The notes: generated by a model from the sequence alone, not told the origin. 64,000 bases of DNA from Vibrio variabilis (GCF_003263785.1 NZ_JYJK01000044.1:124001-188000), one strand, 5' to 3'; positions 10,192-19,917 are shown, counted from the first letter of the stretch. Numbers and translations: made by a program.

Positions 10192-10452
10192 TTAGCGAAC
10201 TTTACTTAAGTTATGTGCGACGATTTTGTCGACCATCGACGCGTGACCTAGGTTTTCGCTACGCCCATGCCCCATCACCCAAGTGAACAAGTCCGGATCG
10301 TCGCATTCCAGCAGCGATACGAAGTCACGTTGCTCTTGGTCATTGAGAGTATCAAAGCACTCCTCAAAGAAAGGCATAATCACGACGTCGAGCTCCAACA
10401 TACCTCTACGACACGCCCACTTGATGCGCGCTTTTTCTTCACTAGAGTACAT
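10192..10452 (-). CDS. sdhE: FAD assembly factor SdhE (YgfY)
   Basis: Small helical protein that promotes covalent attachment of FAD to succinate dehydrogenase and fumarate reductase flavoproteins. The 86 residues contain the signature WACRRGMLELDVVIMPFFE, including the RGxxE/LD motif, and the C-terminal LECDDPDLFTWVMGH. I took MYSSEEKARIKW at 10452 as the start; an upstream in-frame ATG at 10464 adds four residues. It is paired with ygfX and divergent from ygfZ. Confidence 0.95.
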   Translation of the reverse strand: MYSSEEKARIKWACRRGMLELDVVIMPFFEECFDTLNDQEQRDFVSLLECDDPDLFTWVMGHGRSENLGHASMVDKIVAHNLSKVR

Positions 10453-10680
10453 TCTAATCTCCATCTACTACTCATTATTGGGCGAGTGTAACAAGCAAGT
10501 GCATGCCCCACCACACTCTGCATCACACAAACTCAACTTTGCTCACAAGATTTCGTGCAACAAGCCCTGTTTGGGTTTCCAAACTTATTGAACTATCTAC
10601 CTCTACTACGCAGTTTAAGCTGACAAATGGTAACGTCGCGATTAACATAACAACCATGTATAACAAAGAGATCACAACCT

Positions 10681-11649
10681 ATGGAATGGCAACCTAGCAT
10701 TCAAGCACTATCCCTTACTCCAGAGACAACGCTTCCGCCTCTGATGTTGACGCCTCTCAGCTCTTGGGGCGCGATAGAACTGACAGGTGATGACCGTAAG
10801 TCTTACCTTCAAGGTCAGGTGACCTGTGATGTGGTCTCATTGGAGGCACAGCAATCCACGCTTGGCGCTCATTGTGATGCAAAAGGTAAAGCCTGGAGTG
10901 TGTTTCGCTTGTTCCACACAGAGCAAGGCTACGCGATGTTTCAGCCACTATCAGCGATTGCTCAAGAGTTGGTTGAGCTGAAAAAATACGCCATCTTCTC
11001 TAAAGTTGAGTTCACCCAAAGCAGCAAGGCGTGTATTGGTGTGATGGGAGCGCAGGCTCAAGCGTGGGTTGATGAGCATTTCCCATCAACAGGTGATGTT
11101 AGACAGCAAAATGGCAGCAGCGCTGTACGCATTGATGAAACGCGCTGGCTGGTACTGGCTAGCGATGAACTGATTGAGTCCTTAGACGCTCAAGATACTC
11201 AATGGGTGCAAGAGTCTATCTGGACTCAATTCGACATTGATGCAGCATTACCTACTCTAAATGCAGAGCAGCAAAACCAACACATTCCTCAAGCGTTCAA
11301 TCTACAGGCATTGGATGGAATTAGCTTCACTAAGGGCTGTTACACCGGCCAAGAAACGGTCGCTCGAGCCAAGTATCGTGGTATTAACAAGCGTATGCTA
11401 GCGACACTCACAGGGCGCCTAACCGCAGCTGTCGCTGACGATGAGGAAATCATCATTGAACGCTCTGTCGGTGACAACTGGCGTAAGGCAGGCGATGTCG
11501 TTAACGTATTCCAATACGATGATCACACATTTAAGGCGTCAATCATCATCAACAATAACCTTGATGACGACGTTGAGTTCCGCCTAGCATCTCAACCAGA
11601 TAGCCGCCTGACATTGTCACTTCCTCCATACTCGCTCGATAGCGAATAA
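10681..11649 (+). CDS. ygfZ: tRNA-modifying, folate-binding protein YgfZ
   Basis: Folate-dependent protein related to aminomethyltransferase (GcvT) that supports assembly of some Fe-S enzymes, including the tRNA methylthiolase MiaB. The 322-residue product carries the defining KGCYTGQE motif at 218-225 with the key cysteine at 220. It is divergent from sdhE-ygfX, as in E. coli, linking it to flavin and iron-sulfur enzyme maturation. No terminator directly follows; the next gene starts within 20 bp and is probably co-transcribed. Confidence 0.95.
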   Translation: MEWQPSIQALSLTPETTLPPLMLTPLSSWGAIELTGDDRKSYLQGQVTCDVVSLEAQQSTLGAHCDAKGKAWSVFRLFHTEQGYAMFQPLSAIAQELVELKKYAIFSKVEFTQSSKACIGVMGAQAQAWVDEHFPSTGDVRQQNGSSAVRIDETRWLVLASDELIESLDAQDTQWVQESIWTQFDIDAALPTLNAEQQNQHIPQAFNLQALDGISFTKGCYTGQETVARAKYRGINKRMLATLTGRLTAAVADDEEIIIERSVGDNWRKAGDVVNVFQYDDHTFKASIIINNNLDDDVEFRLASQPDSRLTLSLPPYSLDSE

Positions 11650-11666
11650 ATAGAGTGTCGTCACCG

Positions 11667-12146
11667 ATGCCTGATGTACCCGAATTTGAAACTGCGATCA
11701 CACAATACTTGACGCAAAATAGCATTCCATTTCGGGTACTGATGCAGCCGCGCGAAGCCGTGTCGATTGAAGATGCGGCGATGCTGCGCGGCATTACGCC
11801 CGATATGATGGTCAAAACCATGGTATTGAGAGACATGGGCAATCACTATGCGCTAGCGTGCTGTCCAGGCGATCGCCAAATCGACCCTAAGAAGGTGAGA
11901 GCGGTACTGCAATCTAGACGTATGACTTGCGTTGATAGCCAAGATATCGAATTACTCACCGGCTACAAAATTGGTACGGTAACGCCACTGTTACTCAAAA
12001 CCCCAATGCCCATCCTGTTTGACCCGACCCTAAAAGCAACACCTACCATTACCATTAGCAGTGGCGAGCGTATTGCTGGGATCGAACTGGCTTTAGATGA
12101 CCTCACAAGACAATGCTCACCGCTCTGGAGCGACATCATTCGTTAG
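11667..12146 (+). CDS. YbaK/EbsC-family aminoacyl-tRNA deacylase
   Basis: About 159 residues of the YbaK/prolyl-tRNA-synthetase-associated fold, which hydrolyses mischarged tRNAs such as Cys-tRNA(Pro) or Ala-tRNA(Pro). Visible family features are the lysine-bearing DMMVKTMVLRDMG strand, ALACCPGDRQIDPKKV, and GYKIGTVTPLLLKTPMPILFD. Start choice is uncertain: ATG at 11667 gives MPDVPEFETA, while a GTG at 11655 would add four residues. It follows ygfZ by 17 bp. Which amino acid it clears cannot be read from sequence. A second, divergent member of the family lies at 22391. Confidence 0.85.
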   Translation: MPDVPEFETAITQYLTQNSIPFRVLMQPREAVSIEDAAMLRGITPDMMVKTMVLRDMGNHYALACCPGDRQIDPKKVRAVLQSRRMTCVDSQDIELLTGYKIGTVTPLLLKTPMPILFDPTLKATPTITISSGERIAGIELALDDLTRQCSPLWSDIIR

Positions 12147-12878
12147 TCGTTGTGGCCCACCAGCTTGCCAATCCAATGCCTCTCTACATCACCAGGGCTA
12201 AATTTAGCGCTACAAAATGCAACATTTTGTCTACCAATGATGGCCAAATGTGAACTTAGTCGGATTTTACCACACGCAGCAATGAAAACTTATACATTTA
12301 TTCAGCATAAATAGTCACGACGTTAAATTTGCGTTATGGTGGCTTTGTGTTCAATTTTATCCCAAGGTTAAATTGAAACACGCACTAGAGTGAATCTCTG
12401 CCTAGAGCAGTAACTCCACTTTTGTGTAATGCATCTGTGACATTTGGCCCGCTGTGCGGGCTTTTTTTTGTTTTGCTTTTCTCTCAAATAGTTTCCAATC
12501 CCACTCCGTCATGAATGTGTAAATTTGTATGTCAGATGACAACTTTTCTTGCTCTGTCCGGTCTATTAAAACGTAACTATTGGTCGTCGGTTATCAAACC
12601 AACCGTCGAGGCTACACGATATTATTGATTCTCACTTTTCACCGACTAGGCTATCAGAAACAACAGAGAATCAAGAATGGAAGCCCCCAGAATGAGCTTT
12701 TGTGCTAAGTATCACGTGGCATTGGCGATAAGTTGGAAGAAATGCAAAACGTAGCACAAAACAAAAAAGTGACGCCAGCAAGAGGGCAATTAAGCCTCCC
12801 TAATCACACAATTTAGTAAGGGTTTTATCTATAATTCCCGAGCTAGGACAACGTTAGGTACACTATAAGGAAGGTTCA
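12147..12878. other. Gene-free 730-bp region with hairpin and orphan terminator
   Basis: No convincing ORF lies here. The left half has a hairpin at 12347-12381 (arms GTGTTCAATTTTA and TTAAATTGAAACAC around TCCCAAGG) and ends in a strong terminator at 12447-12469. That is some 300 bp beyond the upstream stop codon, so the terminator may end a separate small RNA. The right half is the leader of the ytfK-like gene, with a TATAAT-like box near 12829. Confidence 0.45.
12447..12469 (+). terminator. Strong terminator in the gene-free region
   Basis: GCCCGC-TGT-GCGGGC stem-loop followed by eight T. It is 300 bp past the nearest upstream gene, so it may end a long 3' UTR or an unannotated small RNA. 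Confidence 0.88.
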
Positions 12879-13085
12879 ATGAGACTGTTTAAGCGCTATA
12901 CGCCAAGTATGATTGCTAAACACATCAGTCGATTGTTTAAGGGAAAGATCTACATTTACGGACTCGGTGGCTTTGAGTTCGACAACGGTAAACTGATCAT
13001 CCCTGAACGTGCAGAGCAGCGCCATTTCAAAGCGGTGAAAGAGGTTAACCAAGAAGTCATGAAGCTGAGGTGCGCGTACGCCTAA
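12879..13085 (+). CDS. ytfK: YtfK-like DUF1107 protein
   Basis: Small 68-residue protein matching E. coli YtfK in length and pattern: F.RY.P at the N-terminus, then LFKGKIYIYGLGGFEFDNGK, IPE and EVN.EVMKL. YtfK in E. coli stimulates SpoT-dependent (p)ppGpp accumulation under phosphate or fatty-acid starvation. A good ribosome site (AAGGAAGG) precedes the ATG. It is monocistronic, with a long upstream leader and a bidirectional terminator after it. The family assignment is from recalled sequence pattern, so the function is by homology only. Confidence 0.85.
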   Translation: MRLFKRYTPSMIAKHISRLFKGKIYIYGLGGFEFDNGKLIIPERAEQRHFKAVKEVNQEVMKLRCAYA

Positions 13086-13115
13086 CTGAAATTTTAGTCA
13101 AACTTACTACAAATT

Positions 13116-13145
13116 AGAAAGGACAGCTCAAGGCTGTCCTTTCTA
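13116..13145. terminator. Bidirectional terminator between ytfK and ubiI
   Basis: AAAGGACAGC-TCAAG-GCTGTCCTTT perfect 10-bp stem, with T- and A-rich flanks serving both convergent genes. Confidence 0.88.
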
Positions 13146-13167
13146 TTTTCAAACAAGCATCTGTTGG

Positions 13168-14387
13168 TTAGTCTTGATTCACCAATGACTTAGCAAGCTC
13201 CGGTAGACGACCTCGCATCCCAAGAGCACGACTCATGATTTCTTGTTTCGCACCAGGCAACTGCCCGACTAGACTCATACCAATCCCTCGGATCAGCTTC
13301 TTCGCTGGATTATCACCTTCGAACAGATCCTTAAAGCCTTGCATCGCGGCGATCATTTTTGCCGCCTCAGCTTTACGCCAGCGCTCGTACTCACGCAAAT
13401 GACGCTTGCGACCCACATCTTTCCCTTCATGCCACAATTTTTTCAACTCTTGCGCCAAGCTTGCCGCATCCAGCAGACCTAAGTTTACCCCTTGCCCAGC
13501 GAGTGGGTGAATGGTATGCGCCGCGTCGCCGACTAGTGCTACACGCTCAGTCACAAAATCTCGGGCATAACGCATGGTCAGAGGAAACACGCGACGTTCT
13601 GAATGCACCTGGCACAAACCTAAACGGCTATCAAATTCTGCTGTCAGCGCTTTGTTGAATTCGGCATCGGACATCTTCGCCAGCTTTTCAGCACGGGTAG
13701 CTCAGTTGACCAAACAATGGAGCACAAGTTGTCTTCATTCATCGGCAAAAACGCCAAAGGACCTTGAGAGGTAAACACCTGACGCGCCACTTTGGCATGA
13801 TGATCTTCAGTGGTGATATTGGCGACGAGCGCACTGTGCCCATAATCCCAGTGAGTCAGCGGAATATCTTGCTGCTTACGAACCCAAGAATTCGCGCCAT
13901 CAGCACCAACAATGAGCTTGCTGGTAAATGACTGACCGTTGTCCAGTGTCGTCCAAACTTCACTTTCACCCATCGCCATTGACTGACAGCGATGTGGCAT
14001 AAAGAGCGTCACATTGCTTTGTTGCTCGACCTGTTCCAGCAGCGCCAACTGAATCACTCTATTCTCAACAATGTGGCCTAAGTTAGGCTGGGACATTTGG
14101 CTGGCAGAAAACTCGATGCGAGCGAAACTGTCTTGCTCCCAGACCTCCATCGCCTGGTAAGGCGCATTGCGATGCTTGGCAATCGCTTCCCATGCGCCTA
14201 GGTTTTTGAGGATCATTTCACTCGCTCGGCTCAGTGCCGAGACACGAATATCAGGATCACCAGAGAGATCTTTTGAAGGCGTCGTGCCCTCGACAATCGC
14301 AATTCGCAACCCCGTGTCTTTTAGAGCACGCGCTAACGCGAGTCCCACCATTCCGCCACCGACGATGGCGATATCAAAACTTTGCAT
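13168..14387 (-). CDS. ubiI: 2-octaprenylphenol hydroxylase UbiI/VisC (frameshifted in this sequence)
   Basis: FAD-dependent monooxygenase that hydroxylates C5 in ubiquinone synthesis. The N-terminal GGGMVGLALARAL dinucleotide-binding motif, the VGADGANSWVR middle motif and the C-terminal GDAAHTIHPLAGQGVNLG motif define the UbiH/UbiF/VisC family. The frame is lost after WSTELP; restoring one G in the run at 13695-13697 reads TELPRAEKLAKMSDAEF and gives 406 residues. It lies 7 bp after ubiH on the same strand. Assignment to UbiI over UbiF rests on the ygfB-ubiH neighbourhood. Confidence 0.92.
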
Positions 14388-14394
14388 CTTCGTA

Positions 14395-15589
14395 TTACCT
14401 ATTCACCACACCCAAAGCACGATTAAACACAGGAGTCTTTAGCCGTGGGAAGTTGTCCATCATTGCCAATCCAAGATTTCGCGCCATCCTGAGCGTTAAT
14501 AAATCATTGGAAAATACGCGCACCAAACCTGATGTCATAGTTATCGTGAGCTCTCGATCAGTCTGACGCTGCGCTTGAAACTTTGTTAGATTAGCGTACT
14601 CACCGACATCTTTTCGGTTTTCAAGCAGCGAATCCACCAATGTCGCAATATCGCGAATACCCAAATTGAATCCTTGCCCGGCAATCGGATGTAACGTCTG
14701 CGCCGCATTTCCCACCGCAGCAACACGATGAGCAACGATTTGTGGTCTGTATCTCAACAAGAGCGGGTAGCTAACAACCGAACCGACACGATCAAAAACG
14801 CCCCAGTCGCCAACCAAACGCCTCTTGAAGCGCCTCTAAAAACTCATGGTCTGGCAACACTTGTACCGACTTCGCCTGCTCTGGTGGCAAGCACCAAACG
14901 AGCGAGCTTCGCGATTGTGACATAGGCAGCAACGCAAGCGGGCCATGCTCGGTAAATCGCTCAAACGCTCGACCGTTTGGCGCTTCACCGGTGAGCACAT
15001 TGGCGATGACGGCCACTTGCTCAAAATCTTGGATATGTTGTTCTAGCCCAACCGCCTGACAAATCGCGGAATCCGCACCATCCGCTGCGACAACTAATTT
15101 CGCCTCTAGCTGCAAGGTTTCATTTTCTGGGGATTGAATGTCGACGGTGACCGCTTGTTGATGCTGTACGACCTCACTGACAGAGTAAGGACAGAATAGG
15201 TCAATGTGTTCGCGCTTAGCGAGCTCGTCATTAAAACGCCTGCCTATCTCGGCAAGCTCAACCACGTACCCCATCGCATCAAGACTTTCTTTATCAGCAT
15301 AAAAGTCCGTCATGCCCGCATGGCCACGGTCTGATACATGAATGTGCGTGATGGGGGTCGCATGATCCTCGATCACATGCCACAAGCCGTAACCTTTCAG
15401 GATCTCGACAGTGCCATGTGACAAAGCAATAGACCGGGCATCAAACCCAGGGTGAGCGGCATTGTCTTGTGCAAACGACTCGACAACCGCTATGTTGAGC
15501 GCATGATCAAAGCTGGTGTCCAAGGCCATAGCGAGCGTCGCTCCCGCCATTGCTCCACCAGCAATAACAACATCATACTTTTTGGGCAC
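14395..15589 (-). CDS. ubiH: 2-octaprenyl-6-methoxyphenol hydroxylase UbiH (frameshifted in this sequence)
   Basis: FAD monooxygenase that hydroxylates C1 in ubiquinone synthesis. It shows GGAMAGATLAMAL near the N-terminus, VAADGADSAICQAVG in the middle and GNAAQTLHPIAGQGFNLG near the C-terminus; the GNAAQT variant is typical of UbiH. The frame breaks at FGWRLG: the run CCCC at 14801-14804 appears one base too long, and removing one reads LGVFDRVGSVVSYP and restores 397 residues. This is one of only two apparent insertions in the window. Upstream is ygfB; E. coli pepP, which lies between them there, is absent. Confidence 0.93.
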
Positions 15590-15628
15590 AGACTTTCTCC
15601 TTGTTCGCCAACCTGACCCGCACCTAGA

Positions 15629-16210
15629 TTAATGAATCGTCGGTGATTCAGCCGCTTTATTGGGTTTTACGCCAAACTCAGCGTGAATAGTCAATACGCA
15701 AGCTTTAACGTGCTCGATAACCTGTTCTAACAATTGCGCTTGCTCTTCCAGATCGTCATCTTCATCGATGCCCAGTCTGGCAATTTCTTCCAAGTCACCC
15801 AGCGCTTCTTTGGTATCGGCCGACGCTTTTGCCAAAGGCGCGTTGATAAGTCCGAGCCCCGAGATAAAGTGGTTCACCCACTCGCTAAGGCCATCTGCCT
15901 GCTCAAACAAGCTAGCATCCACACCCTCACCAGGAATAAACAAAGCAAGCTCAAAGCTTTGCTCTGCCGTCAGTTCTTTGATGGACAACTCCAACAGCGC
16001 TTTTGAGCGAGTTAACAGAGATTGAGGCCAACCTAGCCCATCATTGGTGTAGTCAAACAACAGAGGTTGCCAGCTGTCATCTTTCAAACCTAACCCGCCA
16101 CTTAACATGCCAACCAATAGGCCATGCAGTTCAGCAGGGGAAACGGCAAGGCCGGCTTGTTGTAGCTCTGTCGCTACCGCAATGTAATCGGGTAGTGTTG
16201 ATTCACTCAT
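15629..16210 (-). CDS. ygfB: UPF0149 family protein YgfB
   Basis: Conserved 193-residue, all-helical acidic protein of the YgfB/UPF0149 family. Visible family pattern: [15 protein letters not shown] near residue 25, FDYTNDGLG, and [15 protein letters not shown] near 115. In Pseudomonas a YgfB homologue influences beta-lactamase expression, but the biochemical role here is not known. It heads the ygfB-ubiH-ubiI run and is divergent from zapA, as in E. coli. Confidence 0.92.
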   Translation of the reverse strand: MSESTLPDYIAVATELQQAGLAVSPAELHGLLVGMLSGGLGLKDDSWQPLLFDYTNDGLGWPQSLLTRSKALLELSIKELTAEQSFELALFIPGEGVDASLFEQADGLSEWVNHFISGLGLINAPLAKASADTKEALGDLEEIARLGIDEDDDLEEQAQLLEQVIEHVKACVLTIHAEFGVKPNKAAESPTIH

Positions 16211-16486
16211 AACGATTCTCGTTGTCCTGTAGGGCAGCCAACTGGGTCACCAGTCGTGCCGCTTTTATTCGAATTGGATGTGCAATGCTACCACTTCCCA
16301 CTCATGGCGGAAATGGTGTCCCACTCGTTTCTGAATAGCTTTTGTGCGAATTGTCGATTTCGTGTGTGATTAGCCACGCATTTGGCACGGAGTCACCAGA
16401 AAAGCTTGAATCTTAATGTGGCTTTACCTATAGTTTCTCCCTCAACATTACCGCTATTGGTGATACTTAAAAGAGTTCTTGTCATT

Positions 16487-16798
16487 ATGGAAAATCAAGC
16501 TGTCGAAGTGGAAATTTTGGGTAAACTGACGCGGGTAAATTGCCCAGCAGATCAGAAAGATACCCTTGTTCAAGCGGCGAAAGACTTAGATAACCGATTG
16601 CAAGAAATGTCCCAAAGGACTAAAGTAACCAACGAGTTGAAACTGCTGACCATCGCGGCGCTTAACATGTCGTATGAGCTCAACAACCGCAGTAATGAGT
16701 CACTTCAAGAAGTGACAGAAATGAACGAGCGCATGGAGCAGCTCGCGGCATCACTTGATGATGCCATCAGCAAAGTAAAGCAAGGACAGCAAGCCTAA
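16487..16798 (+). CDS. zapA: Cell division protein ZapA
   Basis: Z-ring-associated protein that crosslinks FtsZ filaments. The 103 residues start MENQAVEVEILGKLTRVNCP, with the globular N-terminal domain followed by a long amphipathic helix (about 60-100) that forms the coiled coil of the tetramer. A longer open frame begins at 16382, but the ATG at 16487 is the start that matches the family. The 6S RNA gene and fau follow directly, as in E. coli. Confidence 0.93.
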   Translation: MENQAVEVEILGKLTRVNCPADQKDTLVQAAKDLDNRLQEMSQRTKVTNELKLLTIAALNMSYELNNRSNESLQEVTEMNERMEQLAASLDDAISKVKQGQQA

Positions 16799-16985
16799 TT
16801 TTACCCTGGGGTGTGCGTCAGTGGATTTAAGTCCCTGAGCCGATAAGCAATACCAAAGGGTTAGTACTTGATAGCTATTGAGCAAGCTCGGCTCGTATCG
16901 AGAAGCCTACGGTTATCATTGCTGATCCGCCTTGAACCAGCTGGTTCAAGGGCCACAATCCTCAACGGCACTCTGGGGTATTCCT
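16799..16985 (+). ncRNA. ssrS: 6S RNA
   Basis: RNA that binds the sigma-70 holoenzyme in stationary phase. It lies exactly between zapA and fau, the conserved position. The sequence contains GTCCCTGAGCCGATA near the 5' side, GCTCGG...CGAGAAGCCT in the middle and CCTTGAACC...GGTTCAAGGG near the 3' side, all 6S landmarks. Terminal segments TACCCTGGGGTGT and CACTCTGGGGTA pair, with G-U wobbles, to form the closing stem. About 186 nt, as expected; ends are accurate to a few bases. Confidence 0.93.
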
Positions 16986-16986
16986 A

Positions 16987-17580
16987 ATGTCACCATCGAC
17001 TAGGCAGCAAATTCGAACCTTGATTCGAGGCCGCCGCCAATCACTCCGCTCAGATCAACAAGCTCAGTATGCTCTCGACTTGGTCGAACGCGCCAAGCAG
17101 CTACGCGAGATCCGCGCTGGTCAAAAAGTCGCGCTGTATCTGGCAACCGATGGCGAACTGGATACTCAGCCGCTGATTGATTGGTGCTGGCAACAAGGAA
17201 TAGAGACCTACCTTCCGGTTATCCATCCTTTTTCCAAAGGCCACCTCCTGTTCTTGCGCTACGCACGCACCACTCCTCTGGTGCACAATCAATATAAGAT
17301 CCTCGAACCAAAACTTGATACCCAGACGATATGCCCTGTCGCGGATCTGGATATCCTCTTTACTCCGCTGGTTGCTTTCGATAAGGATGGCCAACGTCTC
17401 GGAATGGGTGGCGGCTACTATGACCGAACCCTGGCACCGTTTGCCACTAATCAGACGAGCCCAAAGGCCATTGGGCTGGCTCACGATTGTCAGCAAGTCG
17501 AAAGGCTACCGATTGAATCATGGGATATTCCACTCAGTACCATCATGACACCAAGCAAAATTTGGCGCTGGCAAAAATAA
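16987..17580 (+). CDS. fau: 5-formyltetrahydrofolate cyclo-ligase
   Basis: ATP-dependent enzyme that returns 5-formyl-THF to 5,10-methenyl-THF. The 197-residue protein shows the basic N-terminal RQQIRTLIRGRRQSL stretch, the substrate-binding LYLATDGELDTQPLI, and the signature DGQRLGMGGGYYDRTL near 140. It begins within a few bases of the 3' end of 6S RNA, so the two are probably made as one transcript and separated by processing, as reported in E. coli. Confidence 0.95.
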   Translation: MSPSTRQQIRTLIRGRRQSLRSDQQAQYALDLVERAKQLREIRAGQKVALYLATDGELDTQPLIDWCWQQGIETYLPVIHPFSKGHLLFLRYARTTPLVHNQYKILEPKLDTQTICPVADLDILFTPLVAFDKDGQRLGMGGGYYDRTLAPFATNQTSPKAIGLAHDCQQVERLPIESWDIPLSTIMTPSKIWRWQK

Positions 17581-17589
17581 TCGCGAAAA

Positions 17590-17605
17590 GCGCAATCGAT
17601 TGCTG
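17590..17605. promoter_or_regulatory. PurR-like palindrome upstream of rpiA
   Basis: Core GCAATCGATTGC, a perfect 12-bp palindrome, fits the PurR pattern GCAANCGNTTNC; the outer A and T are not conserved. It is 109 bp before the rpiA start and just after the fau stop. Confidence 0.4.
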
Positions 17606-17713
17606 ATTTTTGCTGTTTTTCTTCATTTCGCCAACTTAACCGTCATTTCTTGCGTTTTTTGATATATAATTCGCCCGCATTTTGACCTTAATTCTAAACA
17701 TTGGGATTTCACC

Positions 17714-18370
17714 ATGACTCAAGACGAGATGAAGAAAGCCGCTGGTTGGGCAGCACTTAAGTATGTTGAGAAAGGCAGCATTGTTGGTGTAGGTACCGGC
17801 TCTACTGTTAACCACTTTATTGATGCGCTAGGCACAATCAAAGAAGACATCAAAGGTGCCGTTTCAAGCTCTATTGCTTCCACTGAGAAGCTAGAAGCAC
17901 TTGGCATCGAAGTATTCGACTGTAACGATGTAGCAGCACTTGATGTTTACGTTGACGGCGCAGATGAAATCAACGCAGCTCGCGACATGATCAAAGGCGG
18001 CGGTGCGGCATTGACTCGTGAGAAGATCGTAGCGGCTATCTCTGACAAATTTGTATGTATCGTTGATGGCACTAAAGCCGTCGACGTACTGGGCAAGTTC
18101 CCACTGCCTGTAGAAGTTATCCCAATGGCGCGTTCATACGTAGCTCGTGAGCTGGTAAAGCTTGGCGGTGACCCTGTGTACCGTGAAGGTGTTGTGACCG
18201 ACAACGGCAACGTGATCCTAGATGTGCACGGCATGCAAATCACCGATCCAAAAGCGATGGAAGACAGCATTAACGCCCTAGCGGGTGTTGTTACTGTGGG
18301 TCTGTTCGCGCACCGCGGTGCCGACGTGATCATCACTGGTACGCCAGAAGGCGCGAAAATCGAAGAGTAA
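17714..18370 (+). CDS. rpiA: Ribose-5-phosphate isomerase A
   Basis: Interconverts ribose-5-phosphate and ribulose-5-phosphate in the pentose-phosphate pathway, feeding PRPP and nucleotide synthesis. The 218-residue protein has [13 protein letters not shown] near 26, VDGADEIN near 82, the [13 protein letters not shown] catalytic loop near 95, and [23 protein letters not shown] box is at 17665-17670. Transcribed with its own promoter and ended by the hairpin at 18446. Confidence 0.97.
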   Translation: MTQDEMKKAAGWAALKYVEKGSIVGVGTGSTVNHFIDALGTIKEDIKGAVSSSIASTEKLEALGIEVFDCNDVAALDVYVDGADEINAARDMIKGGGAALTREKIVAAISDKFVCIVDGTKAVDVLGKFPLPVEVIPMARSYVARELVKLGGDPVYREGVVTDNGNVILDVHGMQITDPKAMEDSINALAGVVTVGLFAHRGADVIITGTPEGAKIEE

Positions 18371-18445
18371 TGACCCCGCATTCACGTTGACGCCAGATTT
18401 TATAACTGGCCGATATATTGAACGTGATTACGTCATTTGACTACA

Positions 18446-18470
18446 AACGGCACCCATGGTGCCGTTTTTT
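18446..18470 (+). terminator. Terminator after rpiA
   Basis: AACGGCACC...GGTGCCGTT stem with a short loop and a run of six T. Confidence 0.88.
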
Positions 18471-18560
18471 CGTTTTCCTATAAGAAAATTATGCCTTATT
18501 CCGTAATTTTCTTACCCATCGTTAAACTTTTTTGTTACTTTATTGGTCACAAGACGCACA

Positions 18561-18576
18561 AGGAAAACGTTTGCCT
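18561..18576. promoter_or_regulatory. PurR-like palindrome upstream of serA
   Basis: AGGAAAACGTTTGCCT matches the PurR consensus ANGCAANCGNTTNCNT at 10 of 11 fixed positions. It is 87 bp upstream of the serA ATG. Regulation is inference. Confidence 0.42.
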
Positions 18577-18663
18577 CAAGCAGTTGGAAGCTCCCTCCCT
18601 GATATTCTCACTGTCAAATGTGCGCCAATTTAGCCCAAATTTCCCATGTTAAGGATGAGTTCA

Positions 18664-19893
18664 ATGGCCAAAGTTTCACTGGAAAAAGACAAGATTAAGA
18701 TTCTTCTGCTGGAAGGTTTGCATCCATCTTCTGTAGAGGTTCTACAAGCTGCCGGTTACACCAATATCACTTACCACAAAGGCTCGCTACCAGAAGACGA
18801 GCTAATGGAAGCGGTAAAAGACGTTCACTTTATCGGTATTCGCTCCCGCACAAACCTAACAGACAAGGTGATCAACGCGGCAGAGAAGCTTGTGGCAATT
18901 GGCTGCTTCTGTATCGGTACTAACCAAGTTAACCTTGAAGCTGCGGCTAAGCGCGGCGTGCCAGTCTTCAACGCACCATTCTCAAACACGCGAAGCGTGG
19001 CTGAGCTAGTCCTTGGTCAAATCCTATTGCTACTTCGTGGTATTCCAGAGAAGAATGCTCTCGCTCACCGTGGCATTTGGAAGAAGAGTGCGGATAACTC
19101 TTATGAAGCTCGTGGTAAGCGCCTTGGTATTATCGGTTACGGTCACATTGGTACTCAGCTGGGTATCATTGCTGAAAACTTGGGTATGCGTGTCTACTTC
19201 TACGATATCGAGAACAAACTGTCTCTTGGTAATGCAACACAAGTCCACACCATGACTGAGCTATTGAACAAGTGTGACGTCATCTCACTGCACGTTCCAG
19301 AAACTGCTGGCACTAAGAACATGATGGGCGCGGCAGAGTTCGAGCGCATGAAGCCAGGTTCCATCTTTATCAACGCGGCGCGTGGTACTGTGGTTGATAT
19401 CCCTGCCCTTTGTGATGCTCTAGAAGGCGGTCACCTTGCTGGCGCAGCAATTGACGTGTTCCCAGAAGAACCGAAAACCAATGCAGACCCGTTTGAATCT
19501 CCACTGATGAAGTTCGACAACGTGATCCTTACTCCTCACGTTGGTGGTTCGACACAAGAAGCACAAGAGAACATTGGTGTTGAGGTTGCTGGTAAGCTCG
19601 CGAAATACTCAGACAACGGCTCAACGCTATCAAGCGTGAACTTCCCAGAAGTATCACTGCCAGAGCACACTGACTGCTCTCGTCTGCTACACATTCACCA
19701 AAACCGCCCAGGTATCCTAACGCAAATCAACACCATCTTTGCGGATGAAGGGATTAACATCGCAGGTCAGTACCTGCAGACTTCTGCGGATATCGGTTAT
19801 GTGGTCATTGATGTAGAGACGGCGCGTTCGGAAGAAGCGTTGGCGAAATTGAAGCAGATTGAAGGGACGTTGAGAGCGCGTATTCTTCACTAA
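18664..19893 (+). CDS. serA: D-3-phosphoglycerate dehydrogenase
   Basis: NAD-dependent first step of serine synthesis. The 409-residue protein has the NAD-binding GIIGYGHIGTQLGIIAENLG segment near 155, the catalytic dyad region INAARGTVVDIPAL with a later LTPHVGGSTQEAQ histidine, and a C-terminal ACT domain (LLHIHQNRPGILTQINTIF) that binds serine for feedback inhibition. The start MAKVSLEKDKIKILLLEG at 18664 is preceded by AAGGATG. Single-gene unit with a strong terminator. Confidence 0.97.
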   Translation: MAKVSLEKDKIKILLLEGLHPSSVEVLQAAGYTNITYHKGSLPEDELMEAVKDVHFIGIRSRTNLTDKVINAAEKLVAIGCFCIGTNQVNLEAAAKRGVPVFNAPFSNTRSVAELVLGQILLLLRGIPEKNALAHRGIWKKSADNSYEARGKRLGIIGYGHIGTQLGIIAENLGMRVYFYDIENKLSLGNATQVHTMTELLNKCDVISLHVPETAGTKNMMGAAEFERMKPGSIFINAARGTVVDIPALCDALEGGHLAGAAIDVFPEEPKTNADPFESPLMKFDNVILTPHVGGSTQEAQENIGVEVAGKLAKYSDNGSTLSSVNFPEVSLPEHTDCSRLLHIHQNRPGILTQINTIFADEGINIAGQYLQTSADIGYVVIDVETARSEEALAKLKQIEGTLRARILH

Positions 19894-19917
19894 TTGGCGC
19901 TCCCATTAACAGTAAAC

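Noticed and set aside
9803-10452. SdhE-YgfX as a toxin-antitoxin module
   Set aside because: The CptAB toxin proposal exists for E. coli, but SdhE is better supported as a flavinylation factor and nothing here indicates a TA locus.
12677-12754. 25-codon ORF in the ytfK leader
   Set aside because: No good ribosome site and no known relative; possible by chance in a 730-bp gap.
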